DNA of 64,000 bases from Nothopassalora personata (lineage: Eukaryota > Ascomycota > Dothideomycetes > Mycosphaerellales > Mycosphaerellaceae): assembly GCA_033816765.1 (NCBI GenBank), contig CM066288.1, positions 4,154,001 through 4,218,000 of the forward strand. Direction: 5' to 3'. Positions within the stretch are counted from its first letter, which is position 1. Each line of letters starts with the position of its first letter. Positions 1 to 12,000 of the stretch are shown piece by piece. The notes under the pieces are model-generated. The model had not been told where the DNA came from. It did no database searches and was given only the letters and a program-made list of their open reading frames with translations. The translations under genes were made by a program, and so were the position numbers.

Positions 1-83
1 TGTGAGCAGAGTACTTCTTCTATATACGCAATTGCACTATGTGCAATCATGCACCAGTCGCCATCTACAGTAGTAGGCTAGAA

Positions 84-3000
84 CTATCTGTCGGGCCGCA
101 ACAAGCGTATCTGCCACTTATCCTCGACTTCTGGTATTCTCTCCACTGCAGCGAGAGTCTTTGGTGCACGTTCCTGAATCTGCGCCACTGTACCAACAAG
201 GCGATGTAATCCTCCCTGCCCTGGCCTGCCACTTCGTCCTAGGGTCGTCTCTGAGCGCTTCAGCTTCAAGAGCGCAGAAGCAAGGTAGAGCATGGTGCGA
301 TATTGAGGCATCACCTGATCGGTAGCTAAGTACCTAGCCTTGATGTACTGCAGGTTCTGATCCCTTGCCGACCGCTGCGGCCTGAAGGCTGTCTGCCGCT
401 TCCATCCGGGGAACTTGCTGATCATGTAGCGCTCAGTCAACGTGAATGCGAGCAGCACCAGTGATGGCGAGGACGTGCAGATATGCTGAATGAACCTATT
501 CCACACGACAATGTCAAAGGCATAGCCTTGCTGGAGTAGTCTCGTGCAGGTTGTCACCAGCTCGCCGGTGCGGTTTTGCCTTGCTAGAGCTGCGAGATAG
601 TGTCGTAATGGCCCGGCCAGAATGTACCTACGGCCTCGAACCGGTGTGACGGCTGTCGCAGCCTCTCTCTTCGCCCCAGGTGCAGCAGGCGCCGTTGAGA
701 CGAGCTTGCTATCTGACTCGAAGCCAATCTCTGCTCGATCCGCATCAACCTGCGAGTCCTGACCGATGTGGCCGGCTTGAGTCGGTTCGTCAGCACCTGC
801 ACCTTCGTCCTTTGTTGCCGTAAAGTCGGGCAGTTGCGGTGGAGCAGCTATTATATCAGCTTGCTGTTTGGCCACCTTCCAAAAGGCTTCCACGTCATCA
901 TATCGCTTGGCATGATACAGAGCATGCATGAAAGCTGTCAGAAGGCGCAGCGTCTGAGTTGCTGGAGTGAACAATGCTGACTGCGAGCTTTTTTGGACCA
1001 TCTCAAACATTTCTTCCACAGCTTCGAGACATCTCCGGCTGGAGTGAATGTACATGATGGAATCGAGGTAAGCTGAAAAAAGTTCGGATGATTCATAACC
1101 GAATCTAGGTTGCCTGGCCGCGATCTCGAAACCGTCTGTAGTGGCCATAGCAGCCCTGAGCTCGGCAATGATTTCTTTGAGCGGTGCTGGTTGTCCATCC
1201 GGTGTTGTTGGGTTGCTTGTCGTATGCTCGTTCCACGCTTTGGCCTGTAAATACGCTCTTCGACTAGCAAGTGTTTCTCTGACGTTGTTCTCTTTCATCT
1301 TTGCGTGGATGTCGACTGCGTGGCCAAAAAGATGCTCTTTGATGTAGCCTACCATTACTATGGCATAGTGCAGTGCTGTGGGCTCGAATCCTTCTCGTGG
1401 CATAACTTTCAGCATGATCATTTTGGCAGCATCCGTTTGTCGGAAGTGGATAAGTGCGTGCATCAATGCACTGTACGTGAATTCGTTCATCAGAATGTTT
1501 TCCGAAGTCATCCATCGGTATACCCTCATGGTAGCTTCCACGTCTCTTCTGAGGGCATAGGACGTGATGAGGATGTTGAAGCAACCTGTCAGACTGCCGG
1601 TCACTTTCTTAGCGCGCACATCAGAGACGGTCTGTTTGAGTATCTCTTCTGCTCTTTCTACATCGCCGACGTTGAAGGAAGCGTGCATCTGGCTTCCCGC
1701 GAGGGATGTTGATCGTGGCTCATCTGATAACGTGTCGTACTGCTTCAAAAGGTCATCAACACCTTCGACGTCCCCTATGGAGGCCAGCAGCTCAGTCAAC
1801 GGGTGGACATGATATTGCTGGGGTCGGACTCCCGAGTCTATCATTTTCCTGAATGTTGCGAAGGCCCCTTCCATGTCTTGTGCACGCGAGTATGCGTGAA
1901 GAAGGGTCGCCCAGCACTTGCTCTCGAGCTGTTCGCCTTCTTTAGCCGCAAGCCTCTCGACCTCTTCGAACGCACGCAGGGCCCGCTGCGGGTTCGAGAG
2001 CCGGGCATGCACATAGATAGGATACCAAAATGCTGGCTTCTGATCCGCATAGTCTGGGAATTGACGTCTCAAGCAGTCAAAGTATTCTCTCACTTGCTGC
2101 GCCTCGCCTGAACTCGCGTGGTGGCCAAGAAGCAGATACAGTGCTGGCTTGCTAAAACGTTCGTGATGCGCTTGCCAATCCCGAACGACCATGCCCATCG
2201 ACAATACATCATCGCTGGCGACGTTCGGATTGGTCTTGCTTCGCAGATGTATCCGCAACCGCTCCAGCAACAACATGAGCATATATTCTGGCGGCCGAAC
2301 ATTCGCGAATTTTCGATACCGAGTGTACAGACATTGGGTCAACAGGTGGACACGCGCGTACTCATCTCTCGACTCGTGTCTACTCAGTGTCGACATGATT
2401 GCACCTTCGAATATGCTCTGCGCTCTTGGACTCCATTTCGAGATGCCTTGCAACACACTGCGCACGTTGCGATTTGGATGAGCTGGCTGGTCAGCTCTTT
2501 TGGAGACCGGTAGTTGCTGCTCGAGGAATTGATACAGAGCCTCTTCTGACAGTCGTAAAGCGAGTCGGATGAGCTTAGGCTCGATTGTGTCGCCACGAGA
2601 CTGCTTCTTGAGACACCAAGACACGAAGTCTGCAGTAAAGTCGAGAAGTCGTGGCTGATCGGCCACGTCAAACCAGAATATTGCTTGCTGCCGCGATGCT
2701 GCAGGCTCAGCAAAGGCGGCGTCGAGTTGTTCTTTTATGTGTAGAGCCATATACCGCCTTCTTCGTCGTAGTGAATAACTGAACAGGTCTTTCGTGATTT
2801 GACTGCCATTGGGAATGTTGGAGAGCGCTTCACGGTGTAGCCCATAGATGGCGGTGAAGTCTCGGCGTCTTAAAAACGCCGTCGCCGCCGCTTGATAAAT
2901 TGCAAGATCCCGTGCTGATGGAGGTATAGACCAGTATAATGAGATGCAATGAGCGTCGGCAGCCTTGGATTCTTGTTTCACCAGCCATCCAATCATCTCC

Positions 3001-3839
3001 CTCTTGAGTCGAACGTCCTGCTTCTCATCCTCTGCAAGAGCCATATACACACGCCAAGCATGGCCGACTTCGTCCCGTAACGTGGATCGTCGTCCACCTT
3101 GCAGGAGGCGGCGCAGGCCATGAAGCCCGTCGATGTCAGTGCCATCCAGATGAGTCTGTATTTCCGCCAAATCCGCCGGCGAATGTGCGAACAGCTGGTC
3201 TGCTTCTTCTGCGGGCTGTCTTGCAGAGCTAGACTGCAGTTCAAGCGATCTCTGGTATGCTTCAGACCTGCTCGCACGACGACTCTTTTGGCTCAACAAG
3301 CCCGTGATTTGGGTTGGCTCCAGACCCAGTGACCCCTCACGCTTACTGGATACCCCGACGTTGGACTCCTTTTGTTCTGTTATGGGCATAACTGCTTTTC
3401 CTTCCTTTTGCTCGACCTCTGTCTCAGTTGAGGACGACTGAGCATGGAAGCTCGAGGCGTATCGTCTGGGCGCTTGGACGTGGCCCTTAGGCAGTCTCCT
3501 GATATTGCTCCTCTCCCATTGCGCCCACCGTTGCGTCCGTGAATAGTGCAGCCAAGCCAAAGCTTGGGGAGGATACAGAAAGTCGAGGAAAGAATCATTG
3601 GCGGCAGAGGCAATGTCTTTCCCATCAGGTCTGCGTACGTCGCTCTTCACATTGGTGCCATCGAGATTCGGTGGCGGGCTGGTGGGCATAGAGCCTATCC
3701 AGGAAGGCAGTTCGAGGTCGCCAGCGCCATGGGTCCAGAAGGTCGAATGCAGCCTGCGCTTGCTGCGAGAAGCCTGGTGCGCGCGATTCGGAACGTCTCG
3801 GGCTCCGGCCTTGAGACACGCTGTCGCCCGCTCTAGCAT
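84..3839 (-). CDS. Mitochondrial PPR protein, Cya5/Pet309-like
   Basis: A single uninterrupted reading frame of 1251 residues begins at an ATG. The N-terminus is basic and Ser/Ala-rich (MLERATACLKAG, then RSKRRLHSTFW), as in the fungal Cya5-like family, and suggests mitochondrial import. Helical-pair repeats typical of pentatricopeptide proteins lie around residues 635-670 (CWATLLHAYSRAQDMEGAF) and 750-850 (NILITSYALRRDVEATMRVY, then YSALMHALIHF). PPR proteins bind organellar RNA; the relatives Cya5 and Pet309 support cox1 mRNA expression in mitochondria. Length and N-terminus fit that family, but which transcript is bound cannot be read here. PPR assignment is secure; orthology to Cya5 is an inference. 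No intron is needed. Confidence 0.8.
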   Translation of the reverse strand: MLERATACLKAGARDVPNRAHQASRSKRRLHSTFWTHGAGDLELPSWIGSMPTSPPPNLDGTNVKSDVRRPDGKDIASAANDSFLDFLYPPQALAWLHYSRTQRWAQWERSNIRRLPKGHVQAPRRYASSFHAQSSSTETEVEQKEGKAVMPITEQKESNVGVSSKREGSLGLEPTQITGLLSQKSRRASRSEAYQRSLELQSSSARQPAEEADQLFAHSPADLAEIQTHLDGTDIDGLHGLRRLLQGGRRSTLRDEVGHAWRVYMALAEDEKQDVRLKREMIGWLVKQESKAADAHCISLYWSIPPSARDLAIYQAAATAFLRRRDFTAIYGLHREALSNIPNGSQITKDLFSYSLRRRRRYMALHIKEQLDAAFAEPAASRQQAIFWFDVADQPRLLDFTADFVSWCLKKQSRGDTIEPKLIRLALRLSEEALYQFLEQQLPVSKRADQPAHPNRNVRSVLQGISKWSPRAQSIFEGAIMSTLSRHESRDEYARVHLLTQCLYTRYRKFANVRPPEYMLMLLLERLRIHLRSKTNPNVASDDVLSMGMVVRDWQAHHERFSKPALYLLLGHHASSGEAQQVREYFDCLRRQFPDYADQKPAFWYPIYVHARLSNPQRALRAFEEVERLAAKEGEQLESKCWATLLHAYSRAQDMEGAFATFRKMIDSGVRPQQYHVHPLTELLASIGDVEGVDDLLKQYDTLSDEPRSTSLAGSQMHASFNVGDVERAEEILKQTVSDVRAKKVTGSLTGCFNILITSYALRRDVEATMRVYRWMTSENILMNEFTYSALMHALIHFRQTDAAKMIMLKVMPREGFEPTALHYAIVMVGYIKEHLFGHAVDIHAKMKENNVRETLASRRAYLQAKAWNEHTTSNPTTPDGQPAPLKEIIAELRAAMATTDGFEIAARQPRFGYESSELFSAYLDSIMYIHSSRRCLEAVEEMFEMVQKSSQSALFTPATQTLRLLTAFMHALYHAKRYDDVEAFWKVAKQQADIIAAPPQLPDFTATKDEGAGADEPTQAGHIGQDSQVDADRAEIGFESDSKLVSTAPAAPGAKREAATAVTPVRGRRYILAGPLRHYLAALARQNRTGELVTTCTRLLQQGYAFDIVVWNRFIQHICTSSPSLVLLAFTLTERYMISKFPGWKRQTAFRPQRSARDQNLQYIKARYLATDQVMPQYRTMLYLASALLKLKRSETTLGRSGRPGQGGLHRLVGTVAQIQERAPKTLAAVERIPEVEDKWQIRLLRPDR

Positions 3840-4176
3840 GCCACAAAAGGCGTGGCGATGCTGCGAGATCTATCGTCGAGATGAAGGAGCTCTGGGCGCT
3901 GCCACGGTGAAGCTCATCACTCTCCGGTGATGAGGCCGGCAATCTTCGTATCGTAGTCGCAAAGGCAGGCAAAGATCTCGAACGTGAGTGACGTGATTGA
4001 GTCGCTCTCCTGCCAGAAGTCACGTCGCTGTGTTTGTGTAGATGTCACCTTCAAACTTTCCATACAACAGTCGAGCTCGTCATGGGGATTTGCTTGAGAC
4101 GAGACTCGGCCGAGACCAGCATCGCCGCGGCCTCCCGCAAAACATCTTGTCAGGGCGGTGACACTACGAGAAATTC

Positions 4177-4944
4177 ATGAATCCATGCGTTCGCGAAGTC
4201 ATTATCGATATAGGTATAGCAATCGTATGTATCACGCTTTGCGCGATGGCTAGGCTATTGCTTGCGGAGCGAGTTGGATCTGAAGACTATTCCAAGCCAG
4301 ACGCATATCCGGACACGCCTGCTCAACCTCTCTTCGTGCGGGAGTGTACATTTCCTGCCAACCTTGGAGCCCGAGATATCGCGCGCCTTGCGTCTCATTT
4401 CGCAGATGGCAATCCCCTGCGTACCATCTCGCCGACGCTGCGGTTAGGCAGACTGATCATGCTGCACAAATGCCTCGATGCAACGGGACTGGCAGCTGAC
4501 ATCCGTGCCTTGTCACAACCAGGCCGGAGGATCGTTGATAGATCGCAAAGACCCAATCGTGCTCACGGACCTAGTGCTGGAATGAACCTCACCTCTGACC
4601 AGGTTCGTAAACAATCAGTCCTCATCACCCCACAGATGTCGTCGAGGGCCTTGACCTCGATTGTGCAGTTCCACACGTCAACACTTTCGACCATGAAAAA
4701 CAACCGTGACAAGAGGAAGCTACTAGTCTTGGAATGGCTCGCAGCTATGTCGTGCTCCCTCCTCGGCACATCTGCAGTGGTGCGTACCGCCTATCAACAA
4801 TGTCGTCTCTTCAAAACGCAAGCGGCCGGCCACGCAGCTGCCCCGCGATGCAGCTGTGGAGTCAGCGGTCAGCGAGGGGCGGTAGCTGCGCTTAGCAGAT
4901 ATAGCAGCGACATGATGCGTATACTGCTCTACGAACACTATTAG
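4177..4944 (+). CDS. Doubtful ORF, hypothetical protein
   Basis: An ATG-initiated frame of 255 residues sits between the divergent PPR gene and ATG8. Residues 8-30 form a hydrophobic stretch (VIIDIGIAIVCITLCAMARL) that could be a signal anchor. The rest has no motif I recognise and a composition like random translation, rich in Arg, Ser and Ala. Several shadow frames overlap it. It may be a real orphan membrane protein or noncoding DNA; I lean to noncoding. The 337 bases upstream (3840-4176) would hold the PPR promoter. Confidence 0.2.
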   Translation: MNPCVREVIIDIGIAIVCITLCAMARLLLAERVGSEDYSKPDAYPDTPAQPLFVRECTFPANLGARDIARLASHFADGNPLRTISPTLRLGRLIMLHKCLDATGLAADIRALSQPGRRIVDRSQRPNRAHGPSAGMNLTSDQVRKQSVLITPQMSSRALTSIVQFHTSTLSTMKNNRDKRKLLVLEWLAAMSCSLLGTSAVVRTAYQQCRLFKTQAAGHAAAPRCSCGVSGQRGAVAALSRYSSDMMRILLYEHY

Positions 4945-5432
4945 TCAGAATCACACGCTGCAGTGTGCGGTACGTTGTTGTCTCCAGCATGCAAGGCAAG
5001 ACAATCATCTGACGCTCGAGCCCTGATCAGCTACGTCACAATCCATGTCGCAGTCAGTCGGTCGGCCGGTTGCGCGAGGGATGACACTTGAAACAGTTCA
5101 GGAACTAGAAAAGAACTGATAGATGAAGATGATCGCGACTACATCAAGAGAAAAGGGCTAGTTACTTCTGCTCTACAGCCGTAGCGCTCCCTCTCGTGTT
5201 TGGTATTGTCATGCTCGCGTACTGCTTATCCTCATGCATCTCAAGTCATTCTCCTCGTCATACCCAGTGCTGGTGGTGTCGTGTCGGCGATCCTTTGTGT
5301 CTGCCCGTCAAATTGCAATAACGCGCGTGTTGTGAGAAACCAAGGAGAACGTTCTTGTTGTGGGCATGTTCGGGACGTCGTTTGTGAGATTCCGTATCGT
5401 GGTTGTGGGGGGATGCCTGTCAGGTTGGTCGC
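4945..5432. other. Intergenic, probable ATG8 3' UTR
   Basis: No convincing gene. It lies downstream of the ATG8 stop codon on the minus strand and probably contains that transcript's 3' untranslated region. Confidence 0.5.
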
Positions 5433-5957
<525 letters not shown>

Positions 5958-6468
5958 GTTGGCGGTTTGGTTGCGGTCGGTAATTCTGCTGGTTTGCTTG
6001 TTGCGGTTTGTGGTGCTCTGCGCAGAATTTGCTGATGTTGTTGCTCGTAGGTTGGTGAGTGTAGAAGAGAAAGAGCGTCAAGAGTCTCAAGAAGGCGGCA
6101 GCGCGGTGGGGCACGGGCTAGAACTAGCGCGCTCGTGACTATTGATGCGATGCGGTGCTTTTGAACGGTCGCGATTTATGGCTGCAAGAGGCACAAGATC
6201 ATTAGAGTCAGGTGATGAATGTTGCATATAATGTCTACTGATGCGATCATGAACGTCGCTCAGTCATGAAGAAGTCCTTTCTGGCTCTTTGTCCGCCCGT
6301 CTTTCAACCTTCGCTATCTCTCAAGCCCAAGAATACCTCACACCGGTCAACGTGGGCGGGTAATGACTCATACAAACGCTCCCCAACAACGCCATTTGAT
6401 CGCATATACCACCCAGATGCTGTCCCATCGCTCGCTAAATCAGGTATCATGTGAGACAAAAGAAATCA
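5958..6468. other. Intergenic between PEX16 and ATG8
   Basis: It holds the ATG8 promoter and 5' UTR and the 3' end of PEX16, both on the minus strand. No additional gene is supported. Confidence 0.5.
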
Positions 6469-7683
6469 TTATAATGTTGCGGTGGGGAAGTAGAACTGGT
6501 CCCACAGGAAGTCGTAGTCCTCCATGAACGTGCCGATCATGTCCAAGACAGGCTTGTTCTTCAGCTTCCCAGCAAAGCCGTTGATTATGCCTCGTGTGAC
6601 GTTCTCGTAGAAGGCGCCGCGCATAGTCCACCATGCCAGTGACCACCCGCGCTTCTTGAGCTCTTCACGTTCGAGTTGCGTCAGTCCTCTCGCGCCACCG
6701 GGACGTCTTCGTTCAAGATCGTGCTTTGCGATTTGTCGGGCGCCATATTCTATGCTCAAGCCAAGCAGCCACGGTCGCCAGTCAGCCTTTCCTTTGCCGT
6801 TCTCTCGTTGCGACCAGTAAGCCATGGCCATGGCATATATTACAGGGCGCAGGATGAACATGACCTCTGCTATCTCTCCAAATCCAGATGTCCGGTGAAC
6901 GAGAGCCTTGGGAGGTTTGATGTCGTCCGCTGTAAGTACCTTCGAGAGCAGGTAGGAGGATATGTCATGAGAGTTAGGCAGTGGCGGTAGGGTCAAGGAT
7001 GTCCTCGGCATCGTCCACCATTCGCTGCCTGCTGTCATGTCTGATCGTTCGCTGGGCGGGCTGGCCAGTTCCTCATCATCCGGGTTCTTCTCCTCTACCA
7101 CAACCTCTCGCTCCGGCAAGGGTGGAGACAGTAGCGGCCGTGAATTCGTTAGTCGCATGAGTATCAGTCTGCATACGGCTTTCACTGCCTCCAACAGCAT
7201 TACAACCCTCCACCGTGTCTTCTCCCCCCGCTTCTTTGCCATCATCTCCAGTAGCAGTTCAGTGTACTGCACGATCTGTAGTGTCGTTGCGGTTCTCCGA
7301 TATGTGGGACTCTTCTGGCAGTAGAACCTGGTATATCGATTGTGCGGGCTTCGATGTCGCGGTGCTCGAAGTTGTTGCGCCAGCGCTCGAGATAGGAGAT
7401 TATCGTGGTATAGGGAGAGCAGTTGCACGCCAGAGTTGAGGGACTCAGTCGATATGTCGGACATCTTGAGTCCGCCTGTCATACAATCAGCATCTTGTTA
7501 TAGAGCCGATATTCGCTGCAGTGACTTACCAGGGACAAGATATGTCAAAGATCGCAATGCGCCCTCGACCTGGCCAACTGCGCCTGCGTTCTTGGTGATA
7601 AAGTCGCCATACATGCCGACCCATTTCGAAGGCAGTTCCAGCACAACCTTGGTCTGCTCCGTGGCAGATTTGACCCGCTCCAT
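6469..7683 (-). CDS. PEX16: Peroxisomal membrane biogenesis protein Pex16
   Basis: Two exons (7530-7683 and 6469-7475) join to 386 residues across a 54-nt intron (donor GTAAGT, acceptor CAG). The N-terminus has the Pex16 signature WVGMYGDFITKNAGAVGQ, followed by EGALRSLTYLVPG across the splice and STESLNSGVQLLSLYHDNLL. The C-terminal half contains VMFILRPVIYAMAMAYW and a tail ending near FMEDYDFLWDQFYFP, both typical of the family. Pex16 is an integral peroxisomal/ER membrane protein needed for membrane protein insertion and early peroxisome formation. The chosen ATG (MERVKSATEQ) fits the family start. Residues about 110-150 are low in conservation and could hide an unrecognised intron. The promoter is shared with the divergent NCE101 gene. 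Confidence 0.95.
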
Positions 7684-7943
7684 ACCGTCGGGTATCGTGG
7701 TTGTAAGCAGAATGCAGAGTGCTCGAACAGACGAGATCGCGAACGAGACCCGAACATGATGCGCTGGATCTGTGTCCGTTCTGCCGAGGCTCCAGATTTG
7801 GTAGCAGGCCCATCAGAACCTCATTGGCTTTCCATTATCTTGATCTTCACATGCCGTACGGAGCCCTTCCTACGGACATCAACACAGCGACGGCGATATC
7901 ACGCCTCTCCGACTTGTCCGACTGCTGACATTCGATTATGACA
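7684..7943. promoter_or_regulatory. Shared intergenic promoter, PEX16/NCE101
   Basis: This 260-bp gap separates two divergent start codons, so it must contain both promoters and 5' UTRs. No specific factor site is recognised. Confidence 0.5.
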
Positions 7944-8202
7944 ATGTCTACGCCTTACTTGATATCAAGGTGAGCTACTTGGTTCATACTTCGGTCCTGA
8001 AGCAACGACTAACTGCAACAGGGTCATTGATCCTATATTCGCTGCCAGTGTAGGCATCACTGCAGCCATTGTTCGCATCAACCGAGAAGAGAAAGAGAAG
8101 GGCAGGACGACCGAACAGACCATTGAGAGTCTCAAGCGGAGAATTGCGATGCTGTCCAACAATGATGCGCCAGCGAAGGTAGTGGTCGACAAGACTGTCT
8201 AA
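7944..8202 (+). CDS. NCE101: Small Nce101-like membrane protein
   Basis: Two exons, 7944-7969 (26 nt) and 8022-8202, encode 68 residues. The 52-nt intron has a GTGAGC donor, a CTAAC branch site and a CAACAG acceptor. The N-terminus MSTPYLISRVIDPIFAASVG and following AAIVRINREEKEKGRTTEQT match the Nce101 pattern: one hydrophobic segment, then the conserved basic INREEKEKGRTT block. Yeast Nce101 was linked to non-classical export; its biochemical role is unclear. The C-terminus (KRRIAMLSNNDAPAKVVVDK) is a little longer than in yeast. The gene is too short and too split to show as one ORF. It is divergent from PEX16. Confidence 0.88.
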
Positions 8203-9041
8203 GGACGTGACGAAGGTCTTGCCATACGGGACGCATGGTGGGTCTACGTTGAAGCACGCCTACGGTGCCACGAGTCGAAGACCTCTCCTCCTTGCGAGAC
8301 AACTACAGTGCCTTGGACGCAATCCGGATGTCCAGAGCCACCGGGTCCGCTTGACATGAGACCATCACTTCGAGACTTGCGGAACGCACATATCACCTCA
8401 TGTGAAGCGGTAGCCAAGGCGAAGCTCCAAGAATAGGCCAGAACGCTTGCGCTTTTGCCCGCTCGGGCTACGTTGAACACAGCATGGTTTCGACAAGCAC
8501 CAAATCCATGAAGTTACTCTCTGGCAGGAGGACCGCAGCCAGTCATTTTGGCTCCATGAGACCACCTCGAGGATACTTCAGAGCTAGATATGGCAGTACA
8601 GGCTGCGTGACGAAGGAGAATGGTGGACTAGATCGATGCACTTGGTATGAGTGCTGTAGCTTGGGGGACATAGCTCAACACCTGCTTGAAAAAAAGCCAA
8701 AAGTCGCATGTTAGGCGCTTCTCTACGTCTTCTTCTCTACCATTCGCTTCCCGAAAGTTCATCCATCAGCATGTAACATCGTTGCTCCTATATTGTATGT
8801 CGCGGTGATGTCGGCCGCACCGTCCGCGCAAGCACTGTACGCGTCCGCCCCGCGTCGACCTTCAGTCTTCATTCACTTTCGCGTTGCTTTCGAGACATCT
8901 TTCAGGTGAGCTTTGCTGTTTTAATAGCTTCGCCGAGAAACCACCCAGCTCTTGTGTATACATGGCTCTTGCTGCTTTCCCGTTGACTAGACTCGCAATG
9001 CCGCACGAGTCTAACACCAGCGCCCGCGCAACACATCAAGT
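8203..9041. other. Intergenic, no convincing gene
   Basis: Only short frames with no recognisable domain are present (for example 8484-8714). The right part must hold the promoter of the WD40 gene at 9042; the bases just before its ATG read caagtATGtc. Confidence 0.5.
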
Positions 9042-12000
9042 ATGTCGGTCATAGATCTATGCTCGAGCGACGAAGACGAACACGAAGACCCGTCACCACG
9101 AAAGTCGGCATTGGACAGCTTTGTACCACGGAAGGAGAAGGTCGTCAATGCTGGAAGTGGTAGTGGTCTGAATGATAGGGATGCCGTCGAGAACAATGGA
9201 CAACAACAAACTCAGTCGAACCATCCTAAGGGCAGTACACCGCGAGTCCACGAGGCACGCTCGATTGGCATTGCGCCAGCAAGCACGAACAGTGGCTACA
9301 ATGCCAATGGCTACAATGTGGGCCTCGCGAATGAATCCAGCAGCAGACAGAATCTTCAGAGTACGTCTTACACACCGCGAGCCAGTGACGGGATAAGGAA
9401 GGACCAGCCGAACGGGGAAAGAATAAGTCCCTACCACAATTTTACACCGAAAGAAGCTTCGCTGGCCGCTCTGCTCGCAGGAGTAGCAGAGAATGACAAT
9501 GATAGCCTGGAACAACTTCGCTCAAGCATGGGAAAGAGAGGATTTGTGTCTCCGCCCGCGGAGCAGCGAAGAAGCGGTGGCGTCGACAAGTCCGGGAGAT
9601 ATCAGGATCACCGGCCCTCCGGAGGGGTCAATAGGCACAATGGGATTCAGAAAGCACAGCCCAGGAAGTCTGATGGCGCGGTGAAGCCCTTTCAACAATT
9701 CACTGGAACCACGCCTAGCCGCTTTGGTGATCCTAGAGAATCACGGATCGGGAATAATGCAACTTTGATCACACCAGAGCCAAGATCAGTACCACAGCAC
9801 GCGCCTCGGCCGCGAGTTGACACATCTAGGGAGCATGACCCATCTAGGGAGCATGACCCATCTAGCGAGCATGCACACTCTGGCGCAGGTTCGACTATCT
9901 CGAAGACGCCAGCTGCAACTCCTAAGGACACCAGTCCCGGGCAAAGCTTCAAAAGGACTGTGGTCCCGACTGCTGAAAACCAAGCCCTCGAGACTTCTGC
10001 CAAGCGCCGCCGCATCCACGATGGCGTTCCTCCGCCCCGCGAAAGTGTCACGTCGACAGATGTGGTCACGCGAAGTAGGTCAAGCTTTGTTGACAGGACT
10101 GATCCCGCCAGCGAAAGAGTTACATACTCGGAAGAGCCAGATCTCCCTGCGACAAGGCCATTTCAACAGAATGCCACCAGCGAACCAAGAGTGGCGGCGA
10201 GCCTTCCGCAACCTACAACGACAGTATCTAGTTTGCCACTGGACAGACAACTCGAGGCACAGGTTTTGAGGGAAGCTGCAAGTCTGAGACCCTCTCATTC
10301 AGACCCTGAATTGTTAACAAATGTAGTGACTGCGCCAATCGTGTCTGCAGCCAAGCCGTTAACGGCGGGCAAGGGAAAAAGCAACGCTTACACGCACGAG
10401 GACAGGCAGTTGATGAAGCGATTGAAAGAAGTGGAAGGTCTGCCATGGGACGAGATCATGCCCTACTTTCCGGGGCGTTCTTTAGGCTCTATCCAAGTCC
10501 ATTACTCTACGAAAGTGAAAGGACGGCGGCTAGAATCTGCTAAGGACTTTCCTGCACGACCTCAGATAATGCCTAGTGCAAACAAGCGCCGTGCTAGGGG
10601 CGGCGGTCCCTCTGCCATGGATGGGTTTGTCTCATTGGCCTCCATATGCAATGCCGGCGGAGAATCGAGGGAACAACACGAGATTTACGAAAGCTACGAC
10701 CCGAAAGCTCACCCAAGCCATCTCTTCAGACAAGATCGTGCATATCCGAATTCAGAGTCTCGTCTACTGCGACTTCGTGAGCTCGGTCTTTCTGGGACGC
10801 ATGCTTGGGGGCGGTCGGCTCAAAAGGCCCGTGAGGAACTGAGGAACCACGTCGTTAAGGGTCATTCTCTACAGAAGCAGTATCACGGTACTTCCGGCGA
10901 TGTGGTGGCACTTACATGGTCGGCCAACGATGATCGCTTCGTCGCTGGCTCTATCGCCATTTCAGATGCCCAGAGTATGCAGTATAACATGTCGCGTAAC
11001 CTCCTGCTTGGCGATGCAGAGACTGGCGAACTTCGAGAACTAGTTGAGCATCACGTGGCCCGCCCGGCTGTTGACGATGACGCGAATGTCAATGGCCTGC
11101 ATGCAATGCGAGAGTCGCAAGACCCCAGGCTTTTCCTGACAGTGACAGCTGCCGGATTCTCCCCAGAAGGCGACAAACTGTACACCGCGGGTACCGACAA
11201 GCAGTTGAGGATGTACTCTACGGACAAAGAGCTGTCTGAAGTGGATTGCAGATATGCGGTCCCACACGCTGCATCTGTGGATTTGTTGTCCGTGCATGCA
11301 AAAGCCGCGGTGGCTACCGGTTGTCATTCTGCATCGAGCAATGTCAATGTCTACAGCTGCTCCAACACGAACTTCATCCACAGTGTGGCATTCTCGCCAT
11401 CCCGCCGCAATTTGGAAGTCTCGGTGCCTATCTACCCATCGTCGTTGAAGTGGGGACGAGCACATCACCACAGCAATTACCTTCTAGCAGGATTTGCTGG
11501 TGACGAGGAGAAGGCCCACGCTGGCGAGACGTGTCTCTGGGATGTAACGACAGGCCAGTCAGTAGAATTGCGCACAGCAACTCGCAACGTGTTCGACGTG
11601 GCTTGGAACCCGTGCCCAAGTCCTGCTTCGGTCGCTTTCGCGGTGGCCGCTTTGTCGACAGGAACTCAAGTCAGCAAAGGCACGCGCAGTGTGGTGCACC
11701 TCTTCGCGCCTAGACAACAGTATGCGAGACGTGTGAAAACACTTGAGTGTCGGGCAAATGATCTCAATGATGTGGTCTTCTGTCCACATGACGACAACTT
11801 GGTGGCCACAGGGTCTGCTGACGGGATGGTCTACGTGTTCGATCAACGGGGTCCGGATACACCACTACATACTTTGGAACATGGCAAATCTGTGCTTGTT
11901 GAGGATTCCCCTGACACTGGCGTGCGCTTCCTTTCATGGGGTGCTACCGCCAGTCGCCTGTACTCCGGTTCGTCAGATGGCATCATAAAGGTCTGGAATC